64,000 bases of DNA from NCBI GenBank assembly GCA_015068125.1, contig SVLD01000005.1, positions 1 through 64,000 on the forward strand. The letters are read 5' to 3'. Position numbers and translations under genes: made by a program. The stretch is from Oscillospiraceae bacterium. GTDB lineage: Bacteria > Bacillota > Clostridia > Oscillospirales > Oscillospiraceae. A model generated the notes under the pieces. The model saw only the letters and a program-made list of their open reading frames with translations. It ran no database searches and was not told where the DNA came from. Below are positions 26,304 through 37,884 of this stretch, one piece after another. Position 1 is the first letter of the stretch; each line of letters starts with the position of its first letter.

Positions 26304-28691
26304 ATGACGGAAGAATTTGAATTGCGATTTTTAGAGGCTCGGCGGCGGTATATCGCCAGTCAGTTCTCTCAACTCAATGACATGCAGCAGCAGGCCGCCT
26401 TGACTACCGAGGGGGCCTTGCTTCTGTTGGCCGGCGCAGGCAGCGGTAAGACCACTGTACTCATTCAGCGTATCGCAAATCTGCTGCGGTTTGGCTGCGG
26501 CAGTGACTCCCACGAGATCCCGGATACAGTAACCGAGGAGGATGTGGCATTTCTGGAGAATTTTTCCGAACCGGCTGGCGACTTTGACCGCCGGCGGGCG
26601 GAGTTACTATGCGCTGTGCGTCCTGCTGCGCCCTGGAGCGTGATTGCAATTACCTTTACAAACAAGGCCGCCAACGAACTGAAAGGCCGTCTGACGGACA
26701 TGCTGGGCCCCGAGGCGCAGGATATCTGGGCGATGACTTTCCACAGTGCCTGTTGTCGAATTTTGCGGCGGGATATCGATCGGCTGGGCTACACCCGGAG
26801 TTTTACCATTTATGACACTGCCGATTCCGAGCGAGTCATGAAAGAGATCATCAAGGATATGGGTTTGGATGACAAGTCCTTCCCGGCGAAATATGTTCTC
26901 AATGTCATTAGCAAGGAAAAGGACAAGCGGGTGTCGCCGGAAGATCTTCTGGGTTGGGCGCTGGATCATGGGGATCAGAAAATGCTGCCCATCGCTAAGG
27001 CTTATAAGAAATACCAGGCACGGCTTAAGGAAAATAATGCTCTTGATTTTGATGATATTCTGCTGAAAACGGTGGAGCTTCTGGAGGAAAACGAAGATAT
27101 CCGCACCTACTATCAGCGTAAATTCCGCTATGTTTTGGTGGATGAGTATCAGGATACCAATAATTTGCAGTATCTGTTTACATCCTTGCTGGCAGGCGGG
27201 TATGAGAATATCTGCGTTGTGGGTGACGATGATCAGAGCATTTATCGCTTCCGGGGCGCCACCATCGAGAATATTTTGAACTTTGAAAAGCAGTACCGCC
27301 ACGCAAGAGTGATCCGTTTGGAACAGAATTATCGTTCCACCCAGTCCATACTCAATGCCGCCAACGCGGTAATTGCCCACAATCTGGGCAGAAAAGGCAA
27401 GCGGCTCTGGACTGCCAACGGCGCCGGTCAGCCGGTGACGGTGTACGAGGCTGCCGACGGAGAAGCGGAGGCCAGCTTTGTGGCTGGGCAAATCATTTCC
27501 AGATCCAAGGGCAAGAATTTTAAGGATTATGCGATTTTGTACCGCACCAATGCCCAGTCCAACGCTTTGGAATACGCCTTTAAGCGGAATGGCATTCCTT
27601 ACCGGGTCATCGGTGGTATGCGGTTCTTTGACCGGGCGGAAGTGAAGGATATGCTGGCGTATCTGTGCGTCATCAACAACCGCTCTGACGATCTGCGCCT
27701 AAAGCGGATCATCAACAATCCCCCCAGAGGATTGGGCGAAAAGACCCTGCTGCCGGCGCTGCGGCAGGCGGAGGCGGAGAACATTCCGCTGTACGCCATC
27801 GTTTCCGATCCTTACGCCTATGCGCCCCTGGAAAAGAGTGGCGAAAAGTTCCTGCGTTTTAGCCAACTGATCGAAGAACTGGCGGGACTGCTGGATGAGG
27901 GGATGCCCTTGGCGGATTTCTATGAGGAAGTCATGCGCCGCAGCGGCTACATCGACATGCTCAGGAAAAAGGACACCGAGGAAAACAAGACCCGGCTGGA
28001 GAACATTCAGGAATTGAAGTCCAGTATTTTGAACTACATGGAAAATACCCAAGAACCAACACTTGCCGGATTCCTGGAGGAGATCGCCCTGTATACCGAC
28101 ATTGAGGAATACAACGACAGTGATGATGCTGTGGTGATGATGACCATGCATTCCAGCAAGGGTCTGGAATTCCCCCATGTATTTTTGGTGGGCTTTGAAG
28201 ATGGCCTTTTCCCCGGCATGCGAACCATTGGCGATGCCGAGGAAATGGAAGAAGAACGGCGTCTTTGCTATGTGGCCATCACCCGGGCGAAAGAGAACCT
28301 GACCATCAGCTACGCCCGGCAGAGAATGCTCTACGGCCGAACCAATGCGGCCATGCCCAGCCGGTTTATCAGAGAACTGCCTGAGAGCGATATTGTGAAA
28401 AAGGGTGGATACTCCACACCGTCCCGTGTGCCGGGTTACAATACCCAGAGCTATGGCACTTATCGGCAGCCCGTGGTAAGAGCGTCCCAGCCGACTTTTG
28501 CATCCCAGGAAAAAGCACCTGTTATCGAACTGAACAAGGGCGATATGATCCAGCACGCGGCATTTGGCCGCGGGTTGGTGCTGACGGTGATGAAAATGGG
28601 CGGCGACGCTCTGCTGGAGATCGCCTTTGACCAGATCGGAACCAAGAAGCTCATGGCTCGGTCTGCGAGCCCCCATATTAAAAAGCTGTAA
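26304..28691 (+). CDS. pcrA: UvrD/PcrA-type ATP-dependent DNA helicase
   Basis: This 795-residue SF1A helicase has the Q motif LNDMQQQAA near residue 25, Walker A GAGSGKTT near 43-50, the extended Ia motif VIAITFTNKAANELKGR, DEXX-box VDEYQDTN near 282, the GDDDQSIYRFRGA motif, motif IV LEQNYRST, and later MTMHSSKGLEFPHVFLVG and VAITRAK. The C-terminal 100 residues form the linker and Tudor-like RNA-polymerase-binding tail, with GDMIQHAAFGRGLVL. PcrA works in repair, plasmid replication and clearing RecA or stalled polymerase. An insertion of about 30 residues after Walker A (near 60-95) is longer than in Bacillus PcrA. Confidence 0.95.
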   Translation: MTEEFELRFLEARRRYIASQFSQLNDMQQQAALTTEGALLLLAGAGSGKTTVLIQRIANLLRFGCGSDSHEIPDTVTEEDVAFLENFSEPAGDFDRRRAELLCAVRPAAPWSVIAITFTNKAANELKGRLTDMLGPEAQDIWAMTFHSACCRILRRDIDRLGYTRSFTIYDTADSERVMKEIIKDMGLDDKSFPAKYVLNVISKEKDKRVSPEDLLGWALDHGDQKMLPIAKAYKKYQARLKENNALDFDDILLKTVELLEENEDIRTYYQRKFRYVLVDEYQDTNNLQYLFTSLLAGGYENICVVGDDDQSIYRFRGATIENILNFEKQYRHARVIRLEQNYRSTQSILNAANAVIAHNLGRKGKRLWTANGAGQPVTVYEAADGEAEASFVAGQIISRSKGKNFKDYAILYRTNAQSNALEYAFKRNGIPYRVIGGMRFFDRAEVKDMLAYLCVINNRSDDLRLKRIINNPPRGLGEKTLLPALRQAEAENIPLYAIVSDPYAYAPLEKSGEKFLRFSQLIEELAGLLDEGMPLADFYEEVMRRSGYIDMLRKKDTEENKTRLENIQELKSSILNYMENTQEPTLAGFLEEIALYTDIEEYNDSDDAVVMMTMHSSKGLEFPHVFLVGFEDGLFPGMRTIGDAEEMEEERRLCYVAITRAKENLTISYARQRMLYGRTNAAMPSRFIRELPESDIVKKGGYSTPSRVPGYNTQSYGTYRQPVVRASQPTFASQEKAPVIELNKGDMIQHAAFGRGLVLTVMKMGGDALLEIAFDQIGTKKLMARSASPHIKKL

Positions 28692-28732
28692 TTCCTTAAG
28701 CAGCTGCTGCATAAAATAACCGAGGTGATTTT

Positions 28733-31331
<2,599 letters not shown>

Positions 31332-31342
31332 AGGAGAAAGAT

Positions 31343-32431
31343 ATGGATAAGAAACTTGGTTTTGGTTTGATGCGTCTGCCTTTGACAGATCCCAATGATT
31401 CCGGCAGCATTGATATTCCGTTGCTAAAGCAGATGGTGGACACCTTCCTGGAGCGTGGTTTTACCTATTTTGACACCGCGTGGATGTATTGCGGAAGCAA
31501 GAGCGAAAACGCGGTAAAGGAAGCGCTTTCCTCCCGGTATCCCAGAGATCGGTACACCGTAACATCCAAGCTGCCCTCCGGTTCGCTGACGGATCTTGAC
31601 AGCCGGGACGTGCTGTTTAACACCCAGCTGGAAAAGACAGGACTTGAATATTTTGATTATTATCTGCTCCACGCCGTTGGCGGTGGCAATGTGGAAAGAT
31701 TCAAGGAACTGAAATGCTTTGAATGGATCAAAGCAAAAAAGGCTGAGGGGAAGGTCAAGCATATTGGATTTTCCTACCACGATGGCCCTGAGCTTTTGGA
31801 TAAACTGCTGACAGAGCATCCTGAGTTTGATGTGGTTCAGCTGCAGATCAATTATCTGGACTGGGAGAATCCCAAGGTCCAGTCCCGGGCTTGCTATGAG
31901 GTGGCACGGAAGCACAACAAGCCTGTGATCATCATGGAGCCGGTGAAGGGCGGTGCTCTGGCCAATGTGCCGGAAAGCGTGGAGCGGATGTTCTTCAACC
32001 GTGAGCCGAAGATGAGCAACGCTTCCTGGGCGGTGCGGTTCGCGGCCGGTCTGCCCGGTGTGATGATGGTCTTGAGCGGTATGAGCAATATGGAGCAGCT
32101 GCTGGACAACACCGGCTTTATGGCGGATTTCAAGCCCCTTACCAAGGAGGAAACGGAGCTGGCGCTGTTTGCCGGCCAGGTGATCGCCAAGGATATGAAG
32201 ATCGCCTGCACAGGCTGCGCCTACTGCCTGGATCAGTGCCCTCAAAACATTGCGATCCCCCAGTATTTTAAGCTCTACAATGAGAATGGGGACAAGCAGG
32301 AATACGACGCCCTTACCAAGGAGTTTGGCAAGGCAGGGGACTGCATTGTGTGTGGTGCCTGTGAGAAGATTTGCCCCCAGCAGCTTCCCGTTCGGAAGTA
32401 CTTACGGGAAATCGCGGAAGATTATGAATAA
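31343..32431 (+). CDS. Aldo/keto reductase fused to a 2[4Fe-4S] ferredoxin domain
   Basis: The 362-residue protein has an aldo/keto reductase barrel (about residues 1-275), with the Asp of FDTAW near 39, an AKR-type Tyr near 45 (MYCGS), Lys in TSKLPSG near 73 and His in LLHAVGG near 104. A C-terminal domain has two ferredoxin motifs, CTGCAYCLDQCP near 285 and CIVCGACEKICP near 335. Such fusions are common in anaerobes and probably couple ferredoxin to carbonyl reduction; the substrate is unknown. The ribosome site is AAAGGAGA, and a terminator follows. Confidence 0.9.
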   Translation: MDKKLGFGLMRLPLTDPNDSGSIDIPLLKQMVDTFLERGFTYFDTAWMYCGSKSENAVKEALSSRYPRDRYTVTSKLPSGSLTDLDSRDVLFNTQLEKTGLEYFDYYLLHAVGGGNVERFKELKCFEWIKAKKAEGKVKHIGFSYHDGPELLDKLLTEHPEFDVVQLQINYLDWENPKVQSRACYEVARKHNKPVIIMEPVKGGALANVPESVERMFFNREPKMSNASWAVRFAAGLPGVMMVLSGMSNMEQLLDNTGFMADFKPLTKEETELALFAGQVIAKDMKIACTGCAYCLDQCPQNIAIPQYFKLYNENGDKQEYDALTKEFGKAGDCIVCGACEKICPQQLPVRKYLREIAEDYE

Positions 32432-32432
32432 C

Positions 32433-32460
32433 AAAAGCCGCCCGGTTGGGCGGCTTTTTT
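32433..32460. terminator. Intrinsic terminator, probably bidirectional
   Basis: AAAAGCCGCCC (32433-32443) pairs with GGGCGGCTTTT and is followed by T6. It separates the aldo/keto reductase from the convergent small Cys protein, whose stop codon borders it. Confidence 0.9.
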
Positions 32461-32668
32461 ATAGGCTGAAGTCTTCTTCGCTGTATTTGCCAAAGTCCGG
32501 GGCTTTGGGCTTGGGAGGAACCCGCTTGGTGGGTTCGTAGTTGAACTTGCGGCACTTTCTGCCGATCTGCACCAAACCACGTTTTGTGCAAAGGACGGTA
32601 TCTTCGTCCAGCTGGGTACCGTAGCTGCAATACAGGCAGGATTTTTCGATCTTTTTTCTGAAAAGCAT
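32459..32668 (-). CDS. Small four-Cys protein of unknown function
   Basis: The 69-residue protein starts MLFRKKIEKSCLYCSYG. Cys residues near positions 11, 14, 27 and 38 form a CxxC-x12-C-x10-C pattern that could bind zinc or iron. The C-terminal half is Pro/Lys-rich (TKRVPPKPKAPDFG). The start has AAACGAGGAAAAAGCT upstream, with GAGG at good distance. I do not recognise a named family. It lies between the reductase and the ylbJ-like gene, on the same strand as the latter. Confidence 0.7.
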   Translation of the reverse strand: MLFRKKIEKSCLYCSYGTQLDEDTVLCTKRGLVQIGRKCRKFNYEPTKRVPPKPKAPDFGKYSEEDFSL

Positions 32669-32701
32669 AGCTTTTTCCTCGTTTGTTTGATGATAGGGTG
32701 A

Positions 32702-33721
32702 TTATACACCAAGATACGCCGGAATGCTACTGTTTTTTTCGCGTTTTTTTAGATACAGCAGGGTGAAGATCAAAAACAGGGCGGAAATACCGATGGCAAG
32801 TGGAGAAATAGCGATTTTTTCCTGGGAGGAAAGCAAGATGGATTGCACAGGAATGGTCAAAAGCAGGCTGATTGCTGTTTGAATGCCTTTCCCGGGGAGA
32901 TACATACCAAGTCCAAGAGGTGCGGTGACGGAAGCGGTTTGCATCAGAACGCTCAGGCTGCCAAAGCTTAAGAAAGCGCTGCACAGCACCATACGAAGTC
33001 CCAGGTTTGATACAAGGGGAAGCTGCATGCAGCCGTTGGCCAGTTCGACGACCCCCATGATGGCAGCAGGAAAAGGTTGCGGCAGCGGCCAGAAGAACCA
33101 TCTGCCGAAAAAAGCAAGTAATATCCGAAAGAGGATGATCCAGCCGCAGACTCTAGCCATGATTTTTATGGAGCGTTCCAACGCCTCGGTTACTGTGAGC
33201 TTTGGTGCAGGCGGAATGTGGGCTGTGTCTCCACTGCCGCCAGGGAGCAGATAGCCGGTAAGCAATGCGCTGAGGATGTGGATCAGCCACAATACCCAGG
33301 GAATCCACCAATGGGGGAAGATGGGCGATAGAATTCCGAAGAGAAAGGACGGTCCGGCATTGCTGCAAAAGCCCAGCATACGTCGGGCATCGGTTTTTGA
33401 TAACTGCCCGGCGCGGTATGCCTGGCTGACTGCCTGCGCCCCGGTGGGATATCCGCCCAGTAATCCAAGGATGAAAATACTCTCGCTGTCTCTGGGGATG
33501 CGGCATAGTTTGGATGTTGGCCGCAGCAGCGGAATATTCAGTCCTGTGATGGATGAACTAAGCAGAATGGACAAAAAGAAGAAAGGAAGCAGAGAGGGGA
33601 TCACGGTGGACAGGCAGATCTGCAGTCCCTGAGTGCCTCCCATAAGGGCGGTTTTCGCGTCCAAAATCAAAACTGTCATGCCCAAACAGGCGAAAATGCC
33701 CGTCCAAATTTTTCTTCCCAT
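32702..33721 (-). CDS. ylbJ: YlbJ-like sporulation integral membrane protein
   Basis: The 339-residue protein has about eight hydrophobic segments and a nucleoside-recognition (Gate)-type pattern, with CLSTVIPSLLPFFFLSILL near residues 35-55 and LGLLGGYPTGAQAVSQAY near 85-105. These resemble YlbJ, a mother-cell protein required for spore formation. GAGGTG is six bases before the ATG at 33721. It is divergent from yqfC, another sporulation gene, with 83 bases between the starts. Members of this superfamily are also found outside sporulation, so the exact name is an inference. Confidence 0.78.
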   Translation of the reverse strand: MGRKIWTGIFACLGMTVLILDAKTALMGGTQGLQICLSTVIPSLLPFFFLSILLSSSITGLNIPLLRPTSKLCRIPRDSESIFILGLLGGYPTGAQAVSQAYRAGQLSKTDARRMLGFCSNAGPSFLFGILSPIFPHWWIPWVLWLIHILSALLTGYLLPGGSGDTAHIPPAPKLTVTEALERSIKIMARVCGWIILFRILLAFFGRWFFWPLPQPFPAAIMGVVELANGCMQLPLVSNLGLRMVLCSAFLSFGSLSVLMQTASVTAPLGLGMYLPGKGIQTAISLLLTIPVQSILLSSQEKIAISPLAIGISALFLIFTLLYLKKREKNSSIPAYLGV

Positions 33722-33804
33722 GGAAATCACCTCGGGAGAATCTATGCGCTAAGGAGCAAAATCATCCCTGGCGGTTCATATAGTTTTCCAAAGGAGGAAT
33801 GGAA

Positions 33805-34089
33805 ATGGGGCGAGGAGAAATTTTCATTGATCGGCTGACAAAGGCGGCGGATCTGCAGGATGAATCGATTCCCGGGCTGCCTGTGGTGGAATTGGCAGGG
33901 GATCGCCGGGTGCTCATTGAGCGGCACTGCGGTGTGACGGAATACGGACGGGAACGGATTCGTGTGAAGGTAAAATTCGGGCAGCTGTGCATTTACGGAA
34001 CAGGGCTGGAGCTTGCGAAAATGACAAAAGAGCAGCTTGTGATTTCGGGACGAATTCAGGGTGTCGAAATCACGCGGGGGTGCAAGTGA
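33805..34089 (+). CDS. yqfC: Sporulation protein YqfC
   Basis: This 94-residue protein matches the YqfC family in size and order: LPGLPVVELAGDRRVLIERH-type region near residues 25-42 (here PGLPVVELAGDRRVLIE), RVKVKFGQLCIYG, and a closing LVISGRIQGVEI. YqfC is a sigma-E-dependent protein of unclear mechanism. AAGGAGG is seven bases before ATG 33805; ATG 33799 directly abuts the ribosome site. Its TGA overlaps the yqfD ATG. Confidence 0.92.
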   Translation: MGRGEIFIDRLTKAADLQDESIPGLPVVELAGDRRVLIERHCGVTEYGRERIRVKVKFGQLCIYGTGLELAKMTKEQLVISGRIQGVEITRGCK

Positions 34090-35306
34090 TGGGGCTGTGG
34101 CACTCCTTGGGCGGTATGATAACCGCGGAACTGACCTGCGCCGATCCTGCCTACGGATTGACCATGCTCCAGGAAGCCGGTGTGACGCTTCTGGATGTTT
34201 GCTGGGTTGATGATTTTACCGTACGGTTTCAGACCCACCGATATCAGCGAAAGCGTTTGCGGGCCATTGCGGACAAGAGAGGACTTACCCTGTATCTTCG
34301 GCGCAGCAGAGGGCTTTACTGGGCCTTCCGACGGCTGCTGAAAAGACCGGTGCTTGCGGTGGGGATGCTCATGATCCTTGTCCTTGGATCATATCTACCC
34401 ACAAGGATATTTTTTGTCCGGGTGGAGGGCAATTCCCAGGTACCTACTCGGTGGATTTTGGAGGCCGCAGCACAGTGCGGCATTGGCTTTGGTGCGGAGC
34501 GTCGGGAAGTCCGCAGTGAGAAGATGAAAAACGCCTTATTGGAAGCGATGCCACAGCTTCAGTGGGCTGGGGTGAACACAAATGGCTGTGTGGCGGTAAT
34601 CTCCGTCAAGGAACGGCAAATGCCAGAGAATACCGATGAGAATAAAACAGTGGGCAGCGTTGTAGCCGCAAGGGATGGGGTTGTTACCGGTGTTACTGCC
34701 ATTCGGGGTAACGCTGTGGCGAAACCGGGGATGGCAGTGAAGGCCGGGGAAGTACTGATATCTGGCTACACCGACTGCGGAATATCCATTCGGGCGGAGA
34801 AGGCTGCGGGGGAGGTTTATGCACAAACGCAGCGCAATATTTCCGCGATTTATCCCGCCGATCGGCAGAAAAGAACCCAAATTATCGGCACGGAGAAAAA
34901 ATATTCTCTGATTATCGGAAAAAAACGCATAAATTTCTACTTTGGTAGTGGAATTTGTGAGGGTAGTTGTGTTAAAATGTACGAGGAAAACTATATGACG
35001 CTGCCAGGCGGCTTTCAGCTTCCGGTTTGTCTTGTGACGGAAACATGGACATACTATGATTGCCAGGGTGTTCTGGAGGAACCGGACAGTGGCATGCTTG
35101 CTGACTTTGCCCACAGCTATCTCCGGGGCAGTATGGTGGCAGGTAAGATTCTCTCGGCAGAGGAAAACATCTGTCGGCAGGATGATCTGTGGATTCTCAC
35201 CGGGCAGTATGCCTGCGAGGAAATGATCGGACAATTTCGTAATGAGGAGATCGTAAAACCAGATGGAACAAATGACAGAAAAGACAGTGAGCGCGGAGCG
35301 GGTTGA
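34089..35306 (+). CDS. yqfD: Sporulation protein YqfD (stage IV)
   Basis: The 405-residue protein has a cytoplasmic N-terminal region (about residues 1-90), one clear membrane helix (PVLAVGMLMILVLGSYLPT near 92-110), and an extracytoplasmic POTRA-like part starting IFFVRVEGNSQVP, with GVVTGVTAIRGNAVAKPG later. YqfD family proteins are sigma-E-controlled and needed in the mother cell around engulfment. ATG 34089 overlaps the yqfC stop; an upstream in-frame ATG at 33987 lies inside yqfC. The last 44 bases overlap phoH. Confidence 0.92.
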   Translation: MGLWHSLGGMITAELTCADPAYGLTMLQEAGVTLLDVCWVDDFTVRFQTHRYQRKRLRAIADKRGLTLYLRRSRGLYWAFRRLLKRPVLAVGMLMILVLGSYLPTRIFFVRVEGNSQVPTRWILEAAAQCGIGFGAERREVRSEKMKNALLEAMPQLQWAGVNTNGCVAVISVKERQMPENTDENKTVGSVVAARDGVVTGVTAIRGNAVAKPGMAVKAGEVLISGYTDCGISIRAEKAAGEVYAQTQRNISAIYPADRQKRTQIIGTEKKYSLIIGKKRINFYFGSGICEGSCVKMYEENYMTLPGGFQLPVCLVTETWTYYDCQGVLEEPDSGMLADFAHSYLRGSMVAGKILSAEENICRQDDLWILTGQYACEEMIGQFRNEEIVKPDGTNDRKDSERGAG

Positions 35307-36279
35307 AGACCTTATCGCCGTATTCGGCTCTTTTGATGAAAATATTCGAAATATCGAGGAGGCTTTGTCTGTTACAATCGTCAATCGGGGCGAGGAACTG
35401 AAGGTTTCCGGCGGCGTGGAGGCTGTGGATAAGGCTGTGCGGACACTGAACGGTCTGCTGGCGCTTGCGGCAAAAGGCGAGGTTATAGACGAGCAGAGAG
35501 TGCGGTATCTCATCACCCTTGTCAGTGAGGGCAATGACGATATGGTGGCAAAAATGGCTAAGGATGTGGTCTGTATTACCGCCAAGGGAAAGCCCATCAA
35601 GGCGAAAACCGTGGGTCAGCAGGACTACATGAAGGCCATTCAAAATAACACCATTACCATTGGTGTTGGCCCTGCCGGTACCGGTAAGACCTATCTTGCA
35701 GTGGCTGCGGCGGTGGCTGCCTTCCGGGAGCGTAGAGTAAACCGTATTATTCTTACCAGACCAGCTGTGGAGGCCGGTGAGCGCCTGGGCTTCCTGCCCG
35801 GTGATTTGCAGAATAAGGTGGATCCTTATCTGCGGCCTCTGTATGATGCCCTTTATGATATGCTGGGGCCGGAAACCTTCCAAAAGTATCAGGAACGGGG
35901 CTCCATCGAAGTGGCGCCTCTGGCGTACATGCGCGGCAGAACTCTGGATGACAGCTTCATTATTCTGGACGAAGCCCAGAACACCACACGGGAGCAGATG
36001 AAGATGTTTTTGACCCGGTTGGGCTTTGGTTCCAAGATCGTCATCACTGGCGATGTTACGCAAATCGATCTGCCGGATGATAAGACATCCGGTCTTAAGG
36101 ATGCGGTTCGGGTGCTGGAGAATGTAAAAGACATCGCCATCTGCAAGCTGACATCCGCGGATGTGGTGCGCCACGCCCTGGTACAGCAGATCATTAACGC
36201 TTACGAAATGGCAGACAAAAAGCCGGAAGTGAAGAAGCCCGCCGGGAATTATAAGGGCCAATACAAGAGGAAGAATTGA
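35263..36279 (+). CDS. phoH: PhoH-family ATPase
   Basis: The 338-residue protein has an N-terminal KH-like region (about residues 10-110) and a P-loop ATPase domain with Walker A GVGPAGTGKTYLA near 125-137, Walker B FIILDEAQNTT near 234, and the sensor TGDVTQIDLP. PhoH proteins are predicted RNA helicases or nucleotidases linked to ribosome maturation, usually beside ybeY, as here. The start overlaps yqfD by 44 bases; ATG 35272 is a shorter alternative. The unusual overlap suggests coupling to yqfD translation. Confidence 0.93.
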   Translation: MEQMTEKTVSAERVEDLIAVFGSFDENIRNIEEALSVTIVNRGEELKVSGGVEAVDKAVRTLNGLLALAAKGEVIDEQRVRYLITLVSEGNDDMVAKMAKDVVCITAKGKPIKAKTVGQQDYMKAIQNNTITIGVGPAGTGKTYLAVAAAVAAFRERRVNRIILTRPAVEAGERLGFLPGDLQNKVDPYLRPLYDALYDMLGPETFQKYQERGSIEVAPLAYMRGRTLDDSFIILDEAQNTTREQMKMFLTRLGFGSKIVITGDVTQIDLPDDKTSGLKDAVRVLENVKDIAICKLTSADVVRHALVQQIINAYEMADKKPEVKKPAGNYKGQYKRKN

Positions 36280-36280
36280 C

Positions 36281-36784
36281 ATGGAAAAGACGAAGATCAA
36301 TATTACCTTTGATATTTTTACGCTGAAGCAGCCCTTTGTGGAGAGCGTGATCCGCAAGTGTATTCAGGCGGTGCTTGAGGCGGAAGGGGTTCGCACAAAT
36401 TGTGAGATCAATGTGCTCATTACCAATGACAAGGGTATTCACGCCATCAACAAGGCAAGCCGAAATATCGATAAGCCCACGGATGTGCTGTCGTTTCCCA
36501 TGTTTCAGCTTGTTCCCGGTGAGCCGCCCAAGGATTGGTCGGAATATCTGGATGTGGAAACAGGACTGTGCCCTCTGGGAGATATATGCATCAGCCTGGA
36601 ACGAGCCGCCGCCCAGGCTAAGGAATTCGGCCATAGCGTGAAGCGGGAAGTGGGATACCTGACCATCCATTCCGTGCTCCATCTGCTGGGTTACGATCAC
36701 CTGGATGAGGGCGAGCAGAAGAAACAAATGAGAGCCAGGGAAGAAGCGATTGCTGCGGGAATCCCCGGTATGTCCAGAGAATAA
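36281..36784 (+). CDS. ybeY: Endoribonuclease YbeY (rRNA maturation factor)
   Basis: YbeY is a zinc-dependent RNase acting in 16S rRNA 3'-end processing and ribosome quality control. The 167-residue protein has the signature His motif HSVLHLLGYDH (H-x3-H-x5-H) near residues 128-138 and the conserved TDVLSFP near 67-73. It starts two bases after phoH, with AAGAGGAAG as ribosome site at the end of phoH, and precedes era. This order is conserved across Firmicutes. Confidence 0.96.
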   Translation: MEKTKINITFDIFTLKQPFVESVIRKCIQAVLEAEGVRTNCEINVLITNDKGIHAINKASRNIDKPTDVLSFPMFQLVPGEPPKDWSEYLDVETGLCPLGDICISLERAAAQAKEFGHSVKREVGYLTIHSVLHLLGYDHLDEGEQKKQMRAREEAIAAGIPGMSRE

Positions 36785-36798
36785 ACAGGAGAGTACGT

Positions 36799-37686
36799 AT
36801 GAAAACAAAAACCGCTATGATTACCATTGCAGGACGGCCCAATGTGGGCAAGTCCACCCTGACAAATTATTTGGTTGGTGAGAAGATTGCCATCGTTTCC
36901 AATAAGCCCCAGACCACCCGGAATCGGATCTGCGGCATCGTTACCAAGGGCGATACCCAGTTCGTATTTGTGGATACCCCGGGCTATCACCGCAGCCGGA
37001 CGAAACTCGGCGATTACATGGTCAATGTGGCCAGAGAGTCCATCGCAGATGTGGATCTGACGATCCTGGTGGTGGAACCCATCGCTTCCATCGGCCCTCA
37101 GGAGGAGGGGCTGCTGGAGAAAATCAAGGCCAGCGGCTGCCCTGCGGTTCTGGCGATCAACAAGATCGATATCGTGGAAAAGGATACCCTGCTGGAGGTT
37201 ATCGCACTGTATTCCCAGGCGGCGGAATTTGCGGCGATTATTCCCATTTCCGCAAAGACCGGTGATGGTGTGGATGCACTGCTGACCGAGTGTGAGAAAT
37301 ATGCGGTGGAATCTCCGTTCCTGTTTGACGAAGATCTGACCACCGATCAGCCGGAGCGACAGGTGATGGCGGAGATCATTCGGGAGAAGCTGCTGTGGTG
37401 CCTGGATCGGGAGATTCCCCACGGCACTGCCGTGGAGATCACCAAGTTCTCCGAACGGGATAACGGCATCATCGATATCGACGCTACCATCTACTGCGAG
37501 AAGGCCAGCCACAAGGGCATCATCATCGGCAAGCAGGGCGCTATGCTGAAGAAAATCTCCACCATGGCTCGGAATGACTGCGAAAGGTTCATGGGCACCA
37601 AGGTGTATCTGACCACCTGGGTGAAGGTGAAGGAAAATTGGCGTGACTCGGATTTCCTTGTCCGCAATTTCGGTTACAGCGAATAA
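36799..37686 (+). CDS. era: GTPase Era
   Basis: Era binds 16S rRNA near the 3' end and checks 30S assembly. The 295-residue protein has G1 GRPNVGKSTL near residues 12-21, the G2 region NKPQTTRN, G3 DTPG near 58, G4 NKID near 119, and the C-terminal KH domain with GIIIGKQGAMLKKI near 240-253. Spacing to ybeY is 14 bases, with CAGGAGAG as the ribosome site. yqzL and recO follow. Confidence 0.97.
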   Translation: MKTKTAMITIAGRPNVGKSTLTNYLVGEKIAIVSNKPQTTRNRICGIVTKGDTQFVFVDTPGYHRSRTKLGDYMVNVARESIADVDLTILVVEPIASIGPQEEGLLEKIKASGCPAVLAINKIDIVEKDTLLEVIALYSQAAEFAAIIPISAKTGDGVDALLTECEKYAVESPFLFDEDLTTDQPERQVMAEIIREKLLWCLDREIPHGTAVEITKFSERDNGIIDIDATIYCEKASHKGIIIGKQGAMLKKISTMARNDCERFMGTKVYLTTWVKVKENWRDSDFLVRNFGYSE

Positions 37687-37740
37687 TTTCCATGGGTAAT
37701 TCGCCCTGTCCCTGCAAAAGCTATTGCCGGAGGGATCAGG

Positions 37741-37884
37741 ATGAATGCAATGGATTACTGGCGTATTTTTATGGAGACCGGTGCACCGGAGGCATATCTG
37801 TCCTACACCCGGGCACTGAAAATGGAGGCAAATCATGTACCTGAAAACCCAGGGACTGGTACTGCGGGTAACGGATTACAATGA
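37741..37884 (+). CDS. yqzL: YqzL-family small protein
   Basis: A 47-residue ORF starts at ATG 37741 behind GGAGGG at seven bases, begins MNAMDYWRIFMETGAPEAYL, and overlaps recO by 50 bases. Firmicutes commonly encode a protein of this size (YqzL, 47 residues in Bacillus) between era and recO, with a Trp-x-x-Phe-x-x-Thr-Gly pattern and a YL helix, both of which fit here. Its function is unknown. The C-terminal 15 residues fall in the recO overlap and are low in structure. Overlap and small size make it easy to miss. Confidence 0.75.
   Translation: MNAMDYWRIFMETGAPEAYLSYTRALKMEANHVPENPGTGTAGNGLQ

Noticed and set aside
28710-28717. Sigma-E-like -10 boxes (CATAnAnT) before yunB, and similarly near 33739, 33777, 59753 and 59800
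   Set aside because: Each differs from the consensus by one base, but -35 boxes are not convincing and most lie so close to the ribosome site that the start point would fall in it.
37692-37844. 50-codon Cys-rich frame overlapping yqzL in another phase
   Set aside because: No ribosome site before its ATG, while the yqzL frame has GGAGGG at seven bases and conserved position.
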